Source of the DNA: WTXA01 sp964415195
GTDB taxonomy: Bacteria > Bacillota > TC1
Assembly (NCBI GenBank): GCA_964415195.1
Contig: CAYPYD010000007.1
Location: 17,051-81,050 of the forward strand
DNA length: 64,000 bases
Reading direction: 5' to 3'
Shown here: positions 42,742 through 50,868 of the stretch, one piece after another
Layout: each line of letters starts with the position of its first letter
How positions within the stretch are numbered: the first letter of the stretch is position 1
Notes under the pieces: generated by a model
The model's database searches: none
What the model was told of the DNA's origin: nothing
The model's input: the letters and a program-made list of their open reading frames with translations, nothing else
Translations under genes and position numbers: made by a program

Positions 42742-43485
42742 ATGACAACGGAAAAAGGAATCACTCAATATTTTGGAGAAAATTTAGCTGAATTACTTTC
42801 TGATAAAATACTAGAAGTCTATAAGTCTTTTAATAAAGGGGAGTATATTACCGCAATAAGAGAAAATTGTGATAATCTTAGTTATACAAAAAGAATAGAA
42901 TTACACGCAGATCAATTAAAAAATTATTTGCCTAAAGATTTTAAACAAGCAGCAAAGATACTTGTCAGTATTTTAGGAGAAGAGAATAAAAATGAAACAG
43001 GCATGTTTAAAGAGTATTATTGGGTAATGCCAATTGGAAAATTTATTGAGAAATACGGCTTGGATTATTATGAAGAGTCAATGTCTGCAATCGAAGAAAT
43101 AACAAAAAGAAATACTGGAGAGTATGCAATAAGACCATTTATAAAAAAGTATCCAGAGAGATCATTGCAAAGAATGAATATTTGGGCAAAGTCCGAAAAC
43201 TTTCATTTAAGAAGATTGTCTAGTGAAGGACTTAGACCAAAACTTCCTTGGGCTACTAAGCTAGAGACCTTTAATGAAAATCCAGAACCAGTATTTAAAA
43301 TTTTAGAAATCCTGAAAGAAGATGAAGTATTGTTTGTAAAAAAATCAGTTGCTAACCACTTAACAGATTGGCTAAAAGTTAATAAGGAGCCAACAGTGAA
43401 ATTGATATATAGATGGAGTGAATCAAAGAATAAAAATACAAACTGGATTATAAAAAGAGCTACAAGAAAAATAAATATTGACTAA
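42742..43485 (+). CDS. AlkC/AlkD-like DNA alkylation repair protein
   Basis: A 247-residue all-helical HEAT-repeat protein. The block HLRRLSSEGLRPKLPWA (near residue 152) and the C-terminal NTNWIIKRATRK are characteristic of AlkC-type 3-methyladenine glycosylases. These remove alkylated purines without base flipping into a pocket. It follows the end-joining operon and adds a base-repair function. GAGAGGCTGAAG lies before the ATG. The next gene starts 18 bp later. Confidence 0.88.
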   Translation: MTTEKGITQYFGENLAELLSDKILEVYKSFNKGEYITAIRENCDNLSYTKRIELHADQLKNYLPKDFKQAAKILVSILGEENKNETGMFKEYYWVMPIGKFIEKYGLDYYEESMSAIEEITKRNTGEYAIRPFIKKYPERSLQRMNIWAKSENFHLRRLSSEGLRPKLPWATKLETFNENPEPVFKILEILKEDEVLFVKKSVANHLTDWLKVNKEPTVKLIYRWSESKNKNTNWIIKRATRKINID

Positions 43486-43503
43486 GATTTGGAGGTGAAG
43501 GTC

Positions 43504-44679
43504 ATGAAAAAAATTTTATCAGTTCTAATATTAATCATATTATTAATATTAGTAGTAGCTTGTAAACAAAAAACATCAGAAGAAATACCTAATGAAGTTC
43601 CAGAAGTTATACCAAATGGCTACTCTGTGGAAGATGCTTTTCCTGATATTACCTTTAACCGACCTCTTGATATTCAAAATGCAGGAGATAAAAGTGGTCG
43701 ACTATTTATTGTAGAACAACCAGGACGTATTTACATACTACAAAAAGAAGATGCAAAAGAAAAAGCACTTTTCTTAGATATTGAAAACATAGTAAATGAT
43801 GATGGAAACGAGCAAGGTCTCCTAGGACTGGCTTTCCATCCGGATTTTGAAAAAAATGGGTACTTTTTTGTTAATTACACTGATAATAGTGGGACTGTTA
43901 TTTCACGCTTTAAAGTCAGTAACAACCCAAATATAGCTGACAAGTCCAGTCAGGAAATTCTATTAAAATTCAACCAGCCATTCGATAATCATAATGGTGG
44001 GGGTATGGCATTTGGTCCTGATGGTTATCTTTACATAGCATCAGGTGATGGTGGTAGTGGTGGAGACCCACAAGGTCATGGACAGAATAAAAAGAGCCTT
44101 CTAGGTAAAATTTTACGTATTGATGTAGATAATAGGGATTCTGGATTAAATTATGCCATACCAGAGGATAACCCATTTGCAGGAAATTTGGAAGGTTTCC
44201 GGGAAGAAATTTATACATATGGATTGCGTAATCCATGGAGATTTAGCTTCGATTCCAAAAATGGTACTCTTTTTGCAGCTGATGTTGGACAAAATGCTGT
44301 GGAAGAAATCAACATCATTGAAAAAGGCAAGAACTATGGTTGGAACATTATGGAAGGTACTAAGGAGTTTTCTCCTGATTCAAATGTTGATTTAAATACA
44401 TTAGAGCCACCTATATATGAGTATCTTCATCCTCTTGGCCTTTCTATAACTGGTGGTTATGTTTATCGTGGTCAAGAATACAAAGAACTTGATGGCTTAT
44501 ATATTTATGGTGACTTTATTTCTGGTATAATTTGGGCTTTGGATTATGAAGAAGGTAAAGATCCTATAAGCATTATTTTAACTGAATCAAATCTTAGGAT
44601 TTCATCATTTGGTCTATCAGAAACAAAAGAACTTTATTTAACTTCCTTCGACGGTAAAGTATATCGTCTTATTCATTAA
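43504..44679 (+). CDS. PQQ-type sugar dehydrogenase-like lipoprotein
   Basis: A 391-residue lipoprotein (lipobox VVAC, C20) with a glucose/sorbosone dehydrogenase beta-propeller. Typical blocks are NEQGLLGLAFHPDFEKNGYF, NHNGGGMAFGPDGYLYIASG, YGLRNPWRFSFD and DVGQNAVEEINIIEKGKNYG. Family members oxidise sugars or other substrates with PQQ or are structural relatives without the cofactor; no PQQ genes are seen here. ATG 43504 lies 6 nt behind GGAGGTG. It should act on the outer face of the membrane. Confidence 0.9.
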   Translation: MKKILSVLILIILLILVVACKQKTSEEIPNEVPEVIPNGYSVEDAFPDITFNRPLDIQNAGDKSGRLFIVEQPGRIYILQKEDAKEKALFLDIENIVNDDGNEQGLLGLAFHPDFEKNGYFFVNYTDNSGTVISRFKVSNNPNIADKSSQEILLKFNQPFDNHNGGGMAFGPDGYLYIASGDGGSGGDPQGHGQNKKSLLGKILRIDVDNRDSGLNYAIPEDNPFAGNLEGFREEIYTYGLRNPWRFSFDSKNGTLFAADVGQNAVEEINIIEKGKNYGWNIMEGTKEFSPDSNVDLNTLEPPIYEYLHPLGLSITGGYVYRGQEYKELDGLYIYGDFISGIIWALDYEEGKDPISIILTESNLRISSFGLSETKELYLTSFDGKVYRLIH

Positions 44680-44694
44680 ATTAGATAAAACTTA

Positions 44695-44734
44695 AAGCAG
44701 TAATTATAAATTATGCAATAACTGCTTAATTTTA
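44695..44734 (+). terminator. Intrinsic terminator after the sugar dehydrogenase gene
   Basis: 10-bp stem with one mismatch (AAGCAGTAAT with ATAACTGCTT), AT loop, T-rich tail. Confidence 0.75.
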
Positions 44735-44751
44735 ATATTAGTAAAAAGTTA

Positions 44752-44780
44752 TTGACATACAATTACTAATTAATTAAGAT
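44752..44780 (+). promoter_or_regulatory. Promoter of the DUF3221-like lipoprotein gene
   Basis: TTGACA (44752-44757), 17-bp spacer, TAAGAT (44775-44780). Confidence 0.65.
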
Positions 44781-44841
44781 AAAGAACATCATATATAAAT
44801 CGAATAATGTTATTTTCTTAAACTAAATGGAGGGGATGTAC

Positions 44842-45228
44842 ATGAAAAAAACAATACATATATTATTAATATTGTTATTAATTTCTTTAGTGAGTATTGG
44901 TTGCTCTTCCAATAACAAAAGTAACGAGGAGGATAATGATAAAATTGGAATTAGAGGATTTATTACAGATATTGTAATAGATGGGAAACAGGGAAGTATA
45001 ACGGTAGAAGGAAATTTAGATGATGATACAATGTATGATAAAGGGGTAGTAAAAATAACAAAAGACACACTTATTCAAAAAGATAATATGAGTAGATTAT
45101 TTGATATTTCAGATTTAGAAGAAGGTATTATGGTAGAAGTTATATTCAAAGGAGCAGTTGCAGAATCATATCCAGTTCAAGGAACAGCTGGCATTGTTAG
45201 AATGATTACTGTTAATTCTCAAAAATAA
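44842..45228 (+). CDS. DUF3221-like small lipoprotein
   Basis: A 128-residue lipoprotein (lipobox SIGC, C19). The mature part is a small beta-barrel-like domain: IRGFITDIVIDGKQGSITVE, then GVVKITKDTLI, and the closing VIFKGAVAESYPVQGTAGIV, which matches DUF3221. Function unknown. ATG 44842 lies behind GGAGGGG. It is a single gene with its own promoter and terminator. Confidence 0.82.
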   Translation: MKKTIHILLILLLISLVSIGCSSNNKSNEEDNDKIGIRGFITDIVIDGKQGSITVEGNLDDDTMYDKGVVKITKDTLIQKDNMSRLFDISDLEEGIMVEVIFKGAVAESYPVQGTAGIVRMITVNSQK

Positions 45229-45268
45229 TAAAAGAAAGCAAACTGAAGTATAATGAAGAACTGACTAG

Positions 45269-45306
45269 GGACTGATTCCAGTAATATGCCGGATTCAGTC
45301 CTTTTA
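45269..45306 (+). terminator. Intrinsic terminator after the DUF3221-like gene
   Basis: 11-bp stem with one mismatch (GGACTGATTCC with GGATTCAGTCC), then TTTT. Confidence 0.85.
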
Positions 45307-45491
45307 AATTCCATGTAATCCGTTTATGATTAATATCATATTAAAAAAAGCAAGATAGTAAATAAAATATTACTTACACATCACTTTTCTTGATTCAAGA
45401 AGTTTATATAAGATAATATATTTTTTATTATAGAAACTGAAATTAGTAGTATACTATGAATATAGTCTTAAAAAATTTGGAGGAATATATT

Positions 45492-46001
45492 ATGAAGTTT
45501 AATCAAAATTATCTTAATGAGTATAAAAATCTAATTAAAAATACAGACTTGCAAAAAGGCTATCAGGAATTAATTAAGTTATTTCGTTTTTTGCGTATTG
45601 AACTTGAAAAAGAATTAACTGAGTATACTTTCTCAGGTAATATTGTAGAAAACAATATGGACTATTCATATTTTCAACTTGTTGATAAAAGATTGAAAGA
45701 CTTAGGCATTAAAATACAGGTAGTTTTTAAACATAAGGATTTCCGATTTGAAATCTGGGCATCAGGATATAATCGTCAAATACAAAATAAATATTATGAG
45801 TTACTAAAGAATAAAAATCTGCCATATATTTTTAATGATCAACCAAACCGGATTGACTATATATTAAGATACCCACTTGATGAGAATCTTGACTTAAGTG
45901 ATGGTCTTGGATTAGTAAAAGGAATAAAGAATTCAACAATCAGATTTATTGGAAATATTAATAATTTATTGGAGGACCAAAATGAAGAAACAATGGTATG
46001 A
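45492..46001 (+). CDS. DUF7000-like protein of unknown function
   Basis: About 170 residues. The pattern YKNLIKNTDLQKGYQELIKL, then FSGNIVENNMDYSYFQL, and FKHKDFRFEIWASGYNRQIQ, recalls a conserved Firmicutes family (DUF7000, from memory). No activity known. ATG 45492 is preferred, with GGAGG 8 nt upstream. It overlaps the methyltransferase gene by 20 bp, so the two are translationally coupled. Confidence 0.78.
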   Translation: MKFNQNYLNEYKNLIKNTDLQKGYQELIKLFRFLRIELEKELTEYTFSGNIVENNMDYSYFQLVDKRLKDLGIKIQVVFKHKDFRFEIWASGYNRQIQNKYYELLKNKNLPYIFNDQPNRIDYILRYPLDENLDLSDGLGLVKGIKNSTIRFIGNINNLLEDQNEETMV

Positions 46002-46746
46002 AAAACTCTTTGAAAACTATGGAGAAAAATATGACAAGGAAATATTTACCCAGGGTACAGTAGGAGAATGTGACTTTATTGAAAAGGAACTTAACCAAAA
46101 TAAAAAGCTAAAGATAATTGATATAGGATGTGGTACAGGCAGACATTCTATAGAATTAACCAAAAGAGGCTACAATGTGACTGGTATAGACCTGTCTGCA
46201 GGGCAATTGGATAAAGCTAGAGAAAAAGCAAAAAAGAACAATTTGGAAATTGAATTTCTAAAACATGATGCTAGAGATCTACCATTTGAAAAACAGTTTG
46301 ATGTAGCCATAATGCTCTGTGAAGGTGGCTTTCCATTAATGGAAACAGATGAAATGAATTATCAGATACTAGAAAATGTAGCCAAGTCGCTAAAAGATTC
46401 AAGCAAGTTCATATTCACTACTTTAAATGGTCTATTCCCTATATATCACTCAATCAATGAATTCCTAGAAATAGGCAATAATCAAGAGGGTGCACAATAT
46501 AGGAGTCAAACCTTTGATTTAATGACCTTTAGGGACCAGAACATAACAACCTTTACTGACGACAATGGTGTAACACATAAGTTAGAGTGTAACGAAAGAT
46601 ACTATATTCCTAGTGAAATTAATTGGCTGCTAAAATCCTTAGGCTTTAAAAAGATTGAAATATTTGGAGCTAAAATTGGAGCCTATTCTAGAAACGATCA
46701 ATTAACAACACAAGATTATGAAATGCTTGTAATAGCAGAAAATTAG
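45982..46746 (+). CDS. Class I SAM-dependent methyltransferase
   Basis: A 254-residue methyltransferase with motif I IIDIGCGTGRHSIEL (near residue 45), the acidic GYNVTGIDLS, and a later LKHDARDLPFE. The substrate is not evident; the closest pattern is the Methyltransf_11/25 group. It starts at ATG 45982 with GGAGG 7 nt upstream, inside the preceding gene. It is followed after 20 bp by a ferredoxin gene. Confidence 0.88.
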   Translation: MKKQWYEKLFENYGEKYDKEIFTQGTVGECDFIEKELNQNKKLKIIDIGCGTGRHSIELTKRGYNVTGIDLSAGQLDKAREKAKKNNLEIEFLKHDARDLPFEKQFDVAIMLCEGGFPLMETDEMNYQILENVAKSLKDSSKFIFTTLNGLFPIYHSINEFLEIGNNQEGAQYRSQTFDLMTFRDQNITTFTDDNGVTHKLECNERYYIPSEINWLLKSLGFKKIEIFGAKIGAYSRNDQLTTQDYEMLVIAEN

Positions 46747-46766
46747 GATAAAATATTGGAGAAGAA

Positions 46767-47552
46767 ATGGTAACTATATATTTTTCAGGAACTGGCAATA
46801 GTAGATACATAGCAGAATATTTTTCCAGGACAATGGGTTGTGAGCATTATTCTATTGAAGAAGACATTGATTTTAAAAAACTAATTAGTACTAATGACCC
46901 AATAACTTTTTGTTATCCGACTTATGGTTCTTGTGTTCCTTTTATCATGCGTGAATTTATTTTAGAATATAAAAAATACTTAAATGATAAGAAGTTAATT
47001 ATCCTATCTACACAACTTTTATTCTCAGGTGATGGTGCCAGGGTTCTCACTGAGCTACTAGAGGATATTAAATACAAGGTAATCTATGCAGAACATTTCA
47101 ATATGCCAAATAATATATGTAATTTACCAATATTTACAAATCCAAGTAAAAAGAAAATAGGGAAATATATAAGTAAAGCTAATAAGAAGATAAATAAAAT
47201 ATCTAAATACATAAAGAAAGGAACCATCAAAAAGCGGGGGTTCAATATAATATCAAAATACCTGGGATTAATAAGTCAAAGAATATATTTTAAGGACATT
47301 GAAGAAAAGGCGAAAAACGATGTAAGAATTACAAGAGATTGTATACTCTGTGGTAAATGTGTCAGAATATGTCCTACTCATAATTTGGAAAAAGTGGGAA
47401 GTAGGATAGAGCAAAAAGGCAAATGCACCCTGTGTTACAGGTGTGTTAATGAGTGTCCAGTAAAGGCTATAACAGTCCTCTATCATAAGAAAGTACTGCA
47501 ACAATATTCTGGGATTAGAATAAGAGGAGGTACCAATGAATTTAACAAATAA
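46767..47552 (+). CDS. EFR1-type flavodoxin-ferredoxin fusion
   Basis: A 261-residue protein. The N-terminal flavodoxin-like part (IYFSGTGNSRYIAEYF binds FMN phosphate) is joined to a C-terminal ferredoxin with two 4Fe-4S motifs, CILCGKCVRICP and CTLCYRCVNECP (about residues 193-235). The architecture fits the EFR1 family found in anaerobes. It carries electrons between an unknown donor and acceptor. It overlaps the next gene by 17 bp. Confidence 0.9.
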   Translation: MVTIYFSGTGNSRYIAEYFSRTMGCEHYSIEEDIDFKKLISTNDPITFCYPTYGSCVPFIMREFILEYKKYLNDKKLIILSTQLLFSGDGARVLTELLEDIKYKVIYAEHFNMPNNICNLPIFTNPSKKKIGKYISKANKKINKISKYIKKGTIKKRGFNIISKYLGLISQRIYFKDIEEKAKNDVRITRDCILCGKCVRICPTHNLEKVGSRIEQKGKCTLCYRCVNECPVKAITVLYHKKVLQQYSGIRIRGGTNEFNK

Positions 47553-48594
47553 AGTTCAAAAGCTACTGAATAAAACAGCCAAGAAAACAAAGACGCTACA
47601 ATTTAGTATGAAAATCCCATCATTGGGAATCAGCTATAATTATTCCAACACAGTACCAAATCAACATTTCCATAGCGCAAGTGTTGGAAAAATGATGACA
47701 GGAACTCTAGTTTTTATTGCCATAGAAATGGGTAAACTCAAACTAAATTCTAAAGTAAAGAATCTTTTAAAAGATGGCATGTTGGAAAAGTTATTTGTAT
47801 TTAATGATCATGACTACCAAGATCAAATTACAATAAAAGAACTACTGGGACATACCTCTGGGGTCAATGACTACTTTGAAAGTAGAGCCTTTGATGGCTC
47901 TCTTTTTATAGATGATATTTTAAATAATCCTAACACCTTTTTTGAACCAGTTGATTTAATCGACTATACAAGAAATAAACAAGTAGCTATAGGGAAACCA
48001 GGAGAGAAGTTCTTTTATTCTGATACGGGGTATATACTATTAGGTCTTATTCTAGAATCAGTTTTTGAACTACCTTATCATAAGATTCTGGAAAAATACA
48101 TATTTCAACCTGCAAAAATGGAAGAGACAACATTTTGTTTCTACAGCGAGGGTTTTAATCAAGATGACTTAGCACCTCTATATATTAATGGTGTTGACGT
48201 TCATAGTTTTAAAAGTATTAGTTGTGATTTTTCAGGTGGAGGGTTATCTACAACAGCTGAAGATCTTATAAAATTTCTGGAATACTTCCAAATGGGGAAG
48301 TTAATAAGTCAGGAATCTATTGCTGCGATGTCAAATTTTGATAATCCCTATAGACAAGGATTGCATTATGGTCTTGGCCTGATGGAAACAAGCTTCGAAG
48401 AGTTTTTCTTCCTCCTAAAAGGGTTGCCTCGTTTAAGAGGACACCTAGGAGTAACAGGTGTTCATGCCTGGTATGATCCAATTACAAAAAATTCTTTTGC
48501 AATGAATATTGGAAATACCAAGGATATGGTTAAAAGCTTTAGATTACTGATTGCTATTCTACAATTAGTTCAACGTGGGGTTAGTCAGAAATAA
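47536..48594 (+). CDS. Beta-lactamase-family serine hydrolase
   Basis: A 352-residue class C beta-lactamase/DD-peptidase-fold protein. The active-site SXXK is S49-V-G-K52, and the second motif is Y161-S-D163 (FYSDTGYILLG). No signal peptide is visible, which argues for a cytoplasmic esterase or peptidase rather than drug resistance. GAGGAGG lies before the ATG, inside the ferredoxin gene. The substrate is unknown. Confidence 0.88.
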   Translation: MNLTNKVQKLLNKTAKKTKTLQFSMKIPSLGISYNYSNTVPNQHFHSASVGKMMTGTLVFIAIEMGKLKLNSKVKNLLKDGMLEKLFVFNDHDYQDQITIKELLGHTSGVNDYFESRAFDGSLFIDDILNNPNTFFEPVDLIDYTRNKQVAIGKPGEKFFYSDTGYILLGLILESVFELPYHKILEKYIFQPAKMEETTFCFYSEGFNQDDLAPLYINGVDVHSFKSISCDFSGGGLSTTAEDLIKFLEYFQMGKLISQESIAAMSNFDNPYRQGLHYGLGLMETSFEEFFFLLKGLPRLRGHLGVTGVHAWYDPITKNSFAMNIGNTKDMVKSFRLLIAILQLVQRGVSQK

Positions 48595-48682
48595 TAATCA
48601 AATATTGTATTTTTAGAGATTAAGGAGTATTCTTAATTTAGAAAAGAAATAACTTGTATAAATTGATGAGGAGGGGATTTTA

Positions 48683-49054
48683 ATGTCAGGTAAATTTGTA
48701 ATAAATATAGAAAAAAAACATTTCAGGTTTCATCTAAAAGCTGCAAATGGTGAAATCATACTAAGTTCCCAGCCATATTCGGCACATGCATCATGTGAAA
48801 AAGGGATTGAAAGCATAAGGTTAAATGCCCCAATTGCTCCTATCGAAGATCAAACAATAGAGGGATTTAAAAAAGAAGTAAATCCTAAATTCGAAATATA
48901 TCAATATAAAAATGGAGATTTTCGCTTTAGACTAAAAGCAAAAAATGGAGAATTAATTGGTACAGGTCAAAGGTATAAATCCAAAAGTGGTTGCCAAAAT
49001 GGTATAGAGTCAATAAAGAAAAATTCTGTAGAAGCGATAATCGTTGACGAATAA
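48683..49054 (+). CDS. YegP-family (UPF0339/DUF1508) two-repeat protein
   Basis: A 123-residue protein made of two copies of the about 50-residue DUF1508 unit (FRFHLKAANGEIILSSQPY and FRFRLKAKNGELIGTGQRY, each followed by a C...GIESI segment). The E. coli relative YegP forms a compact duplicated fold of unknown role. GAGGAGGGG lies before the ATG. Confidence 0.93.
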   Translation: MSGKFVINIEKKHFRFHLKAANGEIILSSQPYSAHASCEKGIESIRLNAPIAPIEDQTIEGFKKEVNPKFEIYQYKNGDFRFRLKAKNGELIGTGQRYKSKSGCQNGIESIKKNSVEAIIVDE

Positions 49055-49086
49055 AAGCATTTAATTTTCAAGAAAACTAGATACTA

Positions 49087-49123
49087 AATCACCGTATTAT
49101 TTTGTATGAGTAATACGGTGATT
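49087..49123. repeat. Perfect 13-bp inverted repeat before the arr-like gene
   Basis: AATCACCGTATTA with TAATACGGTGATT, 11-nt loop. The T-run is poor on both strands. It could end the upstream gene or form a leader structure for the resistance gene, whose RBS lies about 7 nt downstream. Confidence 0.6.
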
Positions 49124-49135
49124 CTAATATAGGAA

Positions 49136-49573
49136 GTGAAAATCTTGATAGAAAATATAAATAACAATAAAGTATTAGATGAAGGTCCATTTTATCATGG
49201 AACAAAAGCAGAATTGAAGTTAGGTGAACTTTTAGAACCTGGCTATAAGTCAAACTATGGCCAAATGGAAAAAGCTAAATATATATATCTCACAGCAACA
49301 ATTAATGCTGCAATATGGGGTGCAGAACTTGCAGCAGGCAATGGGAAGGAAAGAATATATATAGTAGAACCAACTGGAGAAATAGAAAACGACCCTAATC
49401 TTACAGACAAAAAGTTCCCAGGAAATCCAACAAGATCATATCGTACAAAGCAACCACTCCTTGTAGTAGGAGAAATATTAGAATGGGAAAGTCATTCTAA
49501 AGAGGAACTTCAGCAAATGAGGGACCATTTAGAAAACTTAAAGAAACTTGGGATTGAGGCTATAAATGAATAA
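49136..49573 (+). CDS. arr: Rifampin ADP-ribosyltransferase (Arr family)
   Basis: A 145-residue Arr protein. FYHGTKAELKLGELLEPGYK, IYLTATINAAIWGAELA and NDPNLTDKKFPGNPTRSYR are diagnostic. The residues reported as important in M. smegmatis Arr (H19, Y49, D84) correspond here to H21, Y51 and D86 with constant offset. The enzyme transfers ADP-ribose from NAD+ to a hydroxyl of rifamycins, which inactivates them. The start is GTG 49136 or TTG 49145 (TAGGAAG site). It overlaps the DUF3795 gene by 8 bp. Resistance itself is inferred. Confidence 0.92.
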   Translation: MKILIENINNNKVLDEGPFYHGTKAELKLGELLEPGYKSNYGQMEKAKYIYLTATINAAIWGAELAAGNGKERIYIVEPTGEIENDPNLTDKKFPGNPTRSYRTKQPLLVVGEILEWESHSKEELQQMRDHLENLKKLGIEAINE

Positions 49574-50048
49574 GAATGAAAAAGATAAAGATAGCAAAAA
49601 AGATATGAGCGATTTAATTGCTCCTTGTGGTATGAACTGTAGTTTATGTATTGCTTACCAGTTTAGAGAAAAAGATTTGAATAAAAAAGGATTTCAGAGG
49701 ACCTATTGCCCTGGTTGTATACCAAGAGGTAAGAACTGCACTCACATGGCAGATTCTTGTGAACTACTTGCCAAGGGATTGGTGAGGTTTTGCTTTGAGT
49801 GTGATAAATATCCTTGTAAAAGATTAAAAGCTTTAGATAAAAGATATCGAACCAAGTATCATATGAGTATGATAGAAAATCTTGACTATATTAAAGAACA
49901 TGGTGTAAAGGACTTTCTTGAACAACAAGAAGAAAAATGGACTTGTCCTGATTGTGGTGGAAAAATATGCTGCCATAATGGACTTTGTTTGGAATGTGAG
50001 CTGGAAAAGTTTCTACAAAACAAGAAGTACAGATGGGATGAGGAGTAG
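49566..50048 (+). CDS. DUF3795 cysteine-rich protein
   Basis: A 160-residue protein with many cysteines: IAPCGMNCSLCIAY, YCPGCIP, CFECDKYPC and CPDCGG. The first block defines DUF3795. The cysteine pairs probably bind zinc or an iron-sulfur cluster. Function unknown. It starts inside the arr gene and is followed by a DUF1801 gene 5 bp after its stop, so these are one transcription unit. Confidence 0.88.
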   Translation: MNKNEKDKDSKKDMSDLIAPCGMNCSLCIAYQFREKDLNKKGFQRTYCPGCIPRGKNCTHMADSCELLAKGLVRFCFECDKYPCKRLKALDKRYRTKYHMSMIENLDYIKEHGVKDFLEQQEEKWTCPDCGGKICCHNGLCLECELEKFLQNKKYRWDEE

Positions 50049-50053
50049 TGCTA

Positions 50054-50446
50054 ATGAATACTATATTACTAAATGAAGATGTGACCAAATTTCTTGATAA
50101 AAGCAATCATCCTTTGAGGGCTGAAATAGAATATCTGCGTAAATTAATATTAAGTACAAATGTTGATTTATCAGAGGGCATAAAATGGAATGGTCCAAAC
50201 TATAGTATTGGTACAGAAGATAGGATTACAATGAGAATTAATCCCACAAAGCAAATTCAGATAATATTTCATCGTGGTGCCAAGAAGAAAGAACAACCAA
50301 AAGAAAAGCTATTAAGTGATGATTTTGATTTGCTCTCATGGAAAGAAAATGATAGAGCAATTGTAACTTTCCGAAACTTTAAGGAAATTGAAGATAATAG
50401 TGAGACCTTTCAAAATATTGTAGATATGTGGATCAAGGCTACTTAA
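50054..50446 (+). CDS. DUF1801 family protein
   Basis: A 130-residue protein: LSEGIKWNGPNYSIGTEDRI is the DUF1801 (YdhG-like) signature, followed by IIFHRGAKKK and TFRNFKEIED. Function unknown; relatives resemble iron chaperone or frataxin-like folds. ATG 50054 is chosen because GAGGAG lies 8 nt upstream. GTG 50048 sits too close to that site. Confidence 0.87.
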   Translation: MNTILLNEDVTKFLDKSNHPLRAEIEYLRKLILSTNVDLSEGIKWNGPNYSIGTEDRITMRINPTKQIQIIFHRGAKKKEQPKEKLLSDDFDLLSWKENDRAIVTFRNFKEIEDNSETFQNIVDMWIKAT

Positions 50447-50458
50447 ACAGGGGAAAAT

Positions 50459-50833
50459 ATGGATAATTATACAACAATAGAAATAGAAACTACACTAAAA
50501 ATCCTTAAATCAATAATTGCTAACTGCCAAAAGATGCAACCTAAATTTTCTATGGGGACTCCACAATATACACTACTAAAAAACAGGATAAATGCATTGG
50601 AAATTTCAATAAGCTTACTATCAGAGAAGGAAGTGAGTAATAAATATAATAAGGAAGAACTAATAAAAGCACTAGATTCCATAACTTCAATAATAAATAA
50701 ATGTGAAAAAGCACAGATGAAGTATACGGAAGGTACAGCTTATCATACAAGATTGAAAAATATAATAAGTGCAATGTTGATATCTAAAGAATATATAGAT
50801 TGCAGAATTGAAACAGTAAGAGCATACTTATAA
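50459..50833 (+). CDS. Small helical protein with an internal duplication
   Basis: A 124-residue protein in two similar halves: LKSIIANCQKMQPKFSMGTP with NRINALEISISLL, and ITSIINKCEKAQMKYTEGTA with NIISAMLISKEYI. Each half looks like a helical hairpin. I recognise no family. It lies 12 bp after the DUF1801 gene with a GGGGAAAAT site, in the same direction, and so belongs to the same run. Confidence 0.72.
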   Translation: MDNYTTIEIETTLKILKSIIANCQKMQPKFSMGTPQYTLLKNRINALEISISLLSEKEVSNKYNKEELIKALDSITSIINKCEKAQMKYTEGTAYHTRLKNIISAMLISKEYIDCRIETVRAYL

Positions 50834-50868
50834 TAATTAAACTAAAAACATTCATAAGGAGGTGCTAT

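Noticed and set aside
42742..43485. Part of the LigD operon
   Set aside because: A hairpin with a T-rich tail lies between the SOD gene and this gene, and the gap is about 100 bp. Cotranscription is uncertain, so it is treated as a neighbour.
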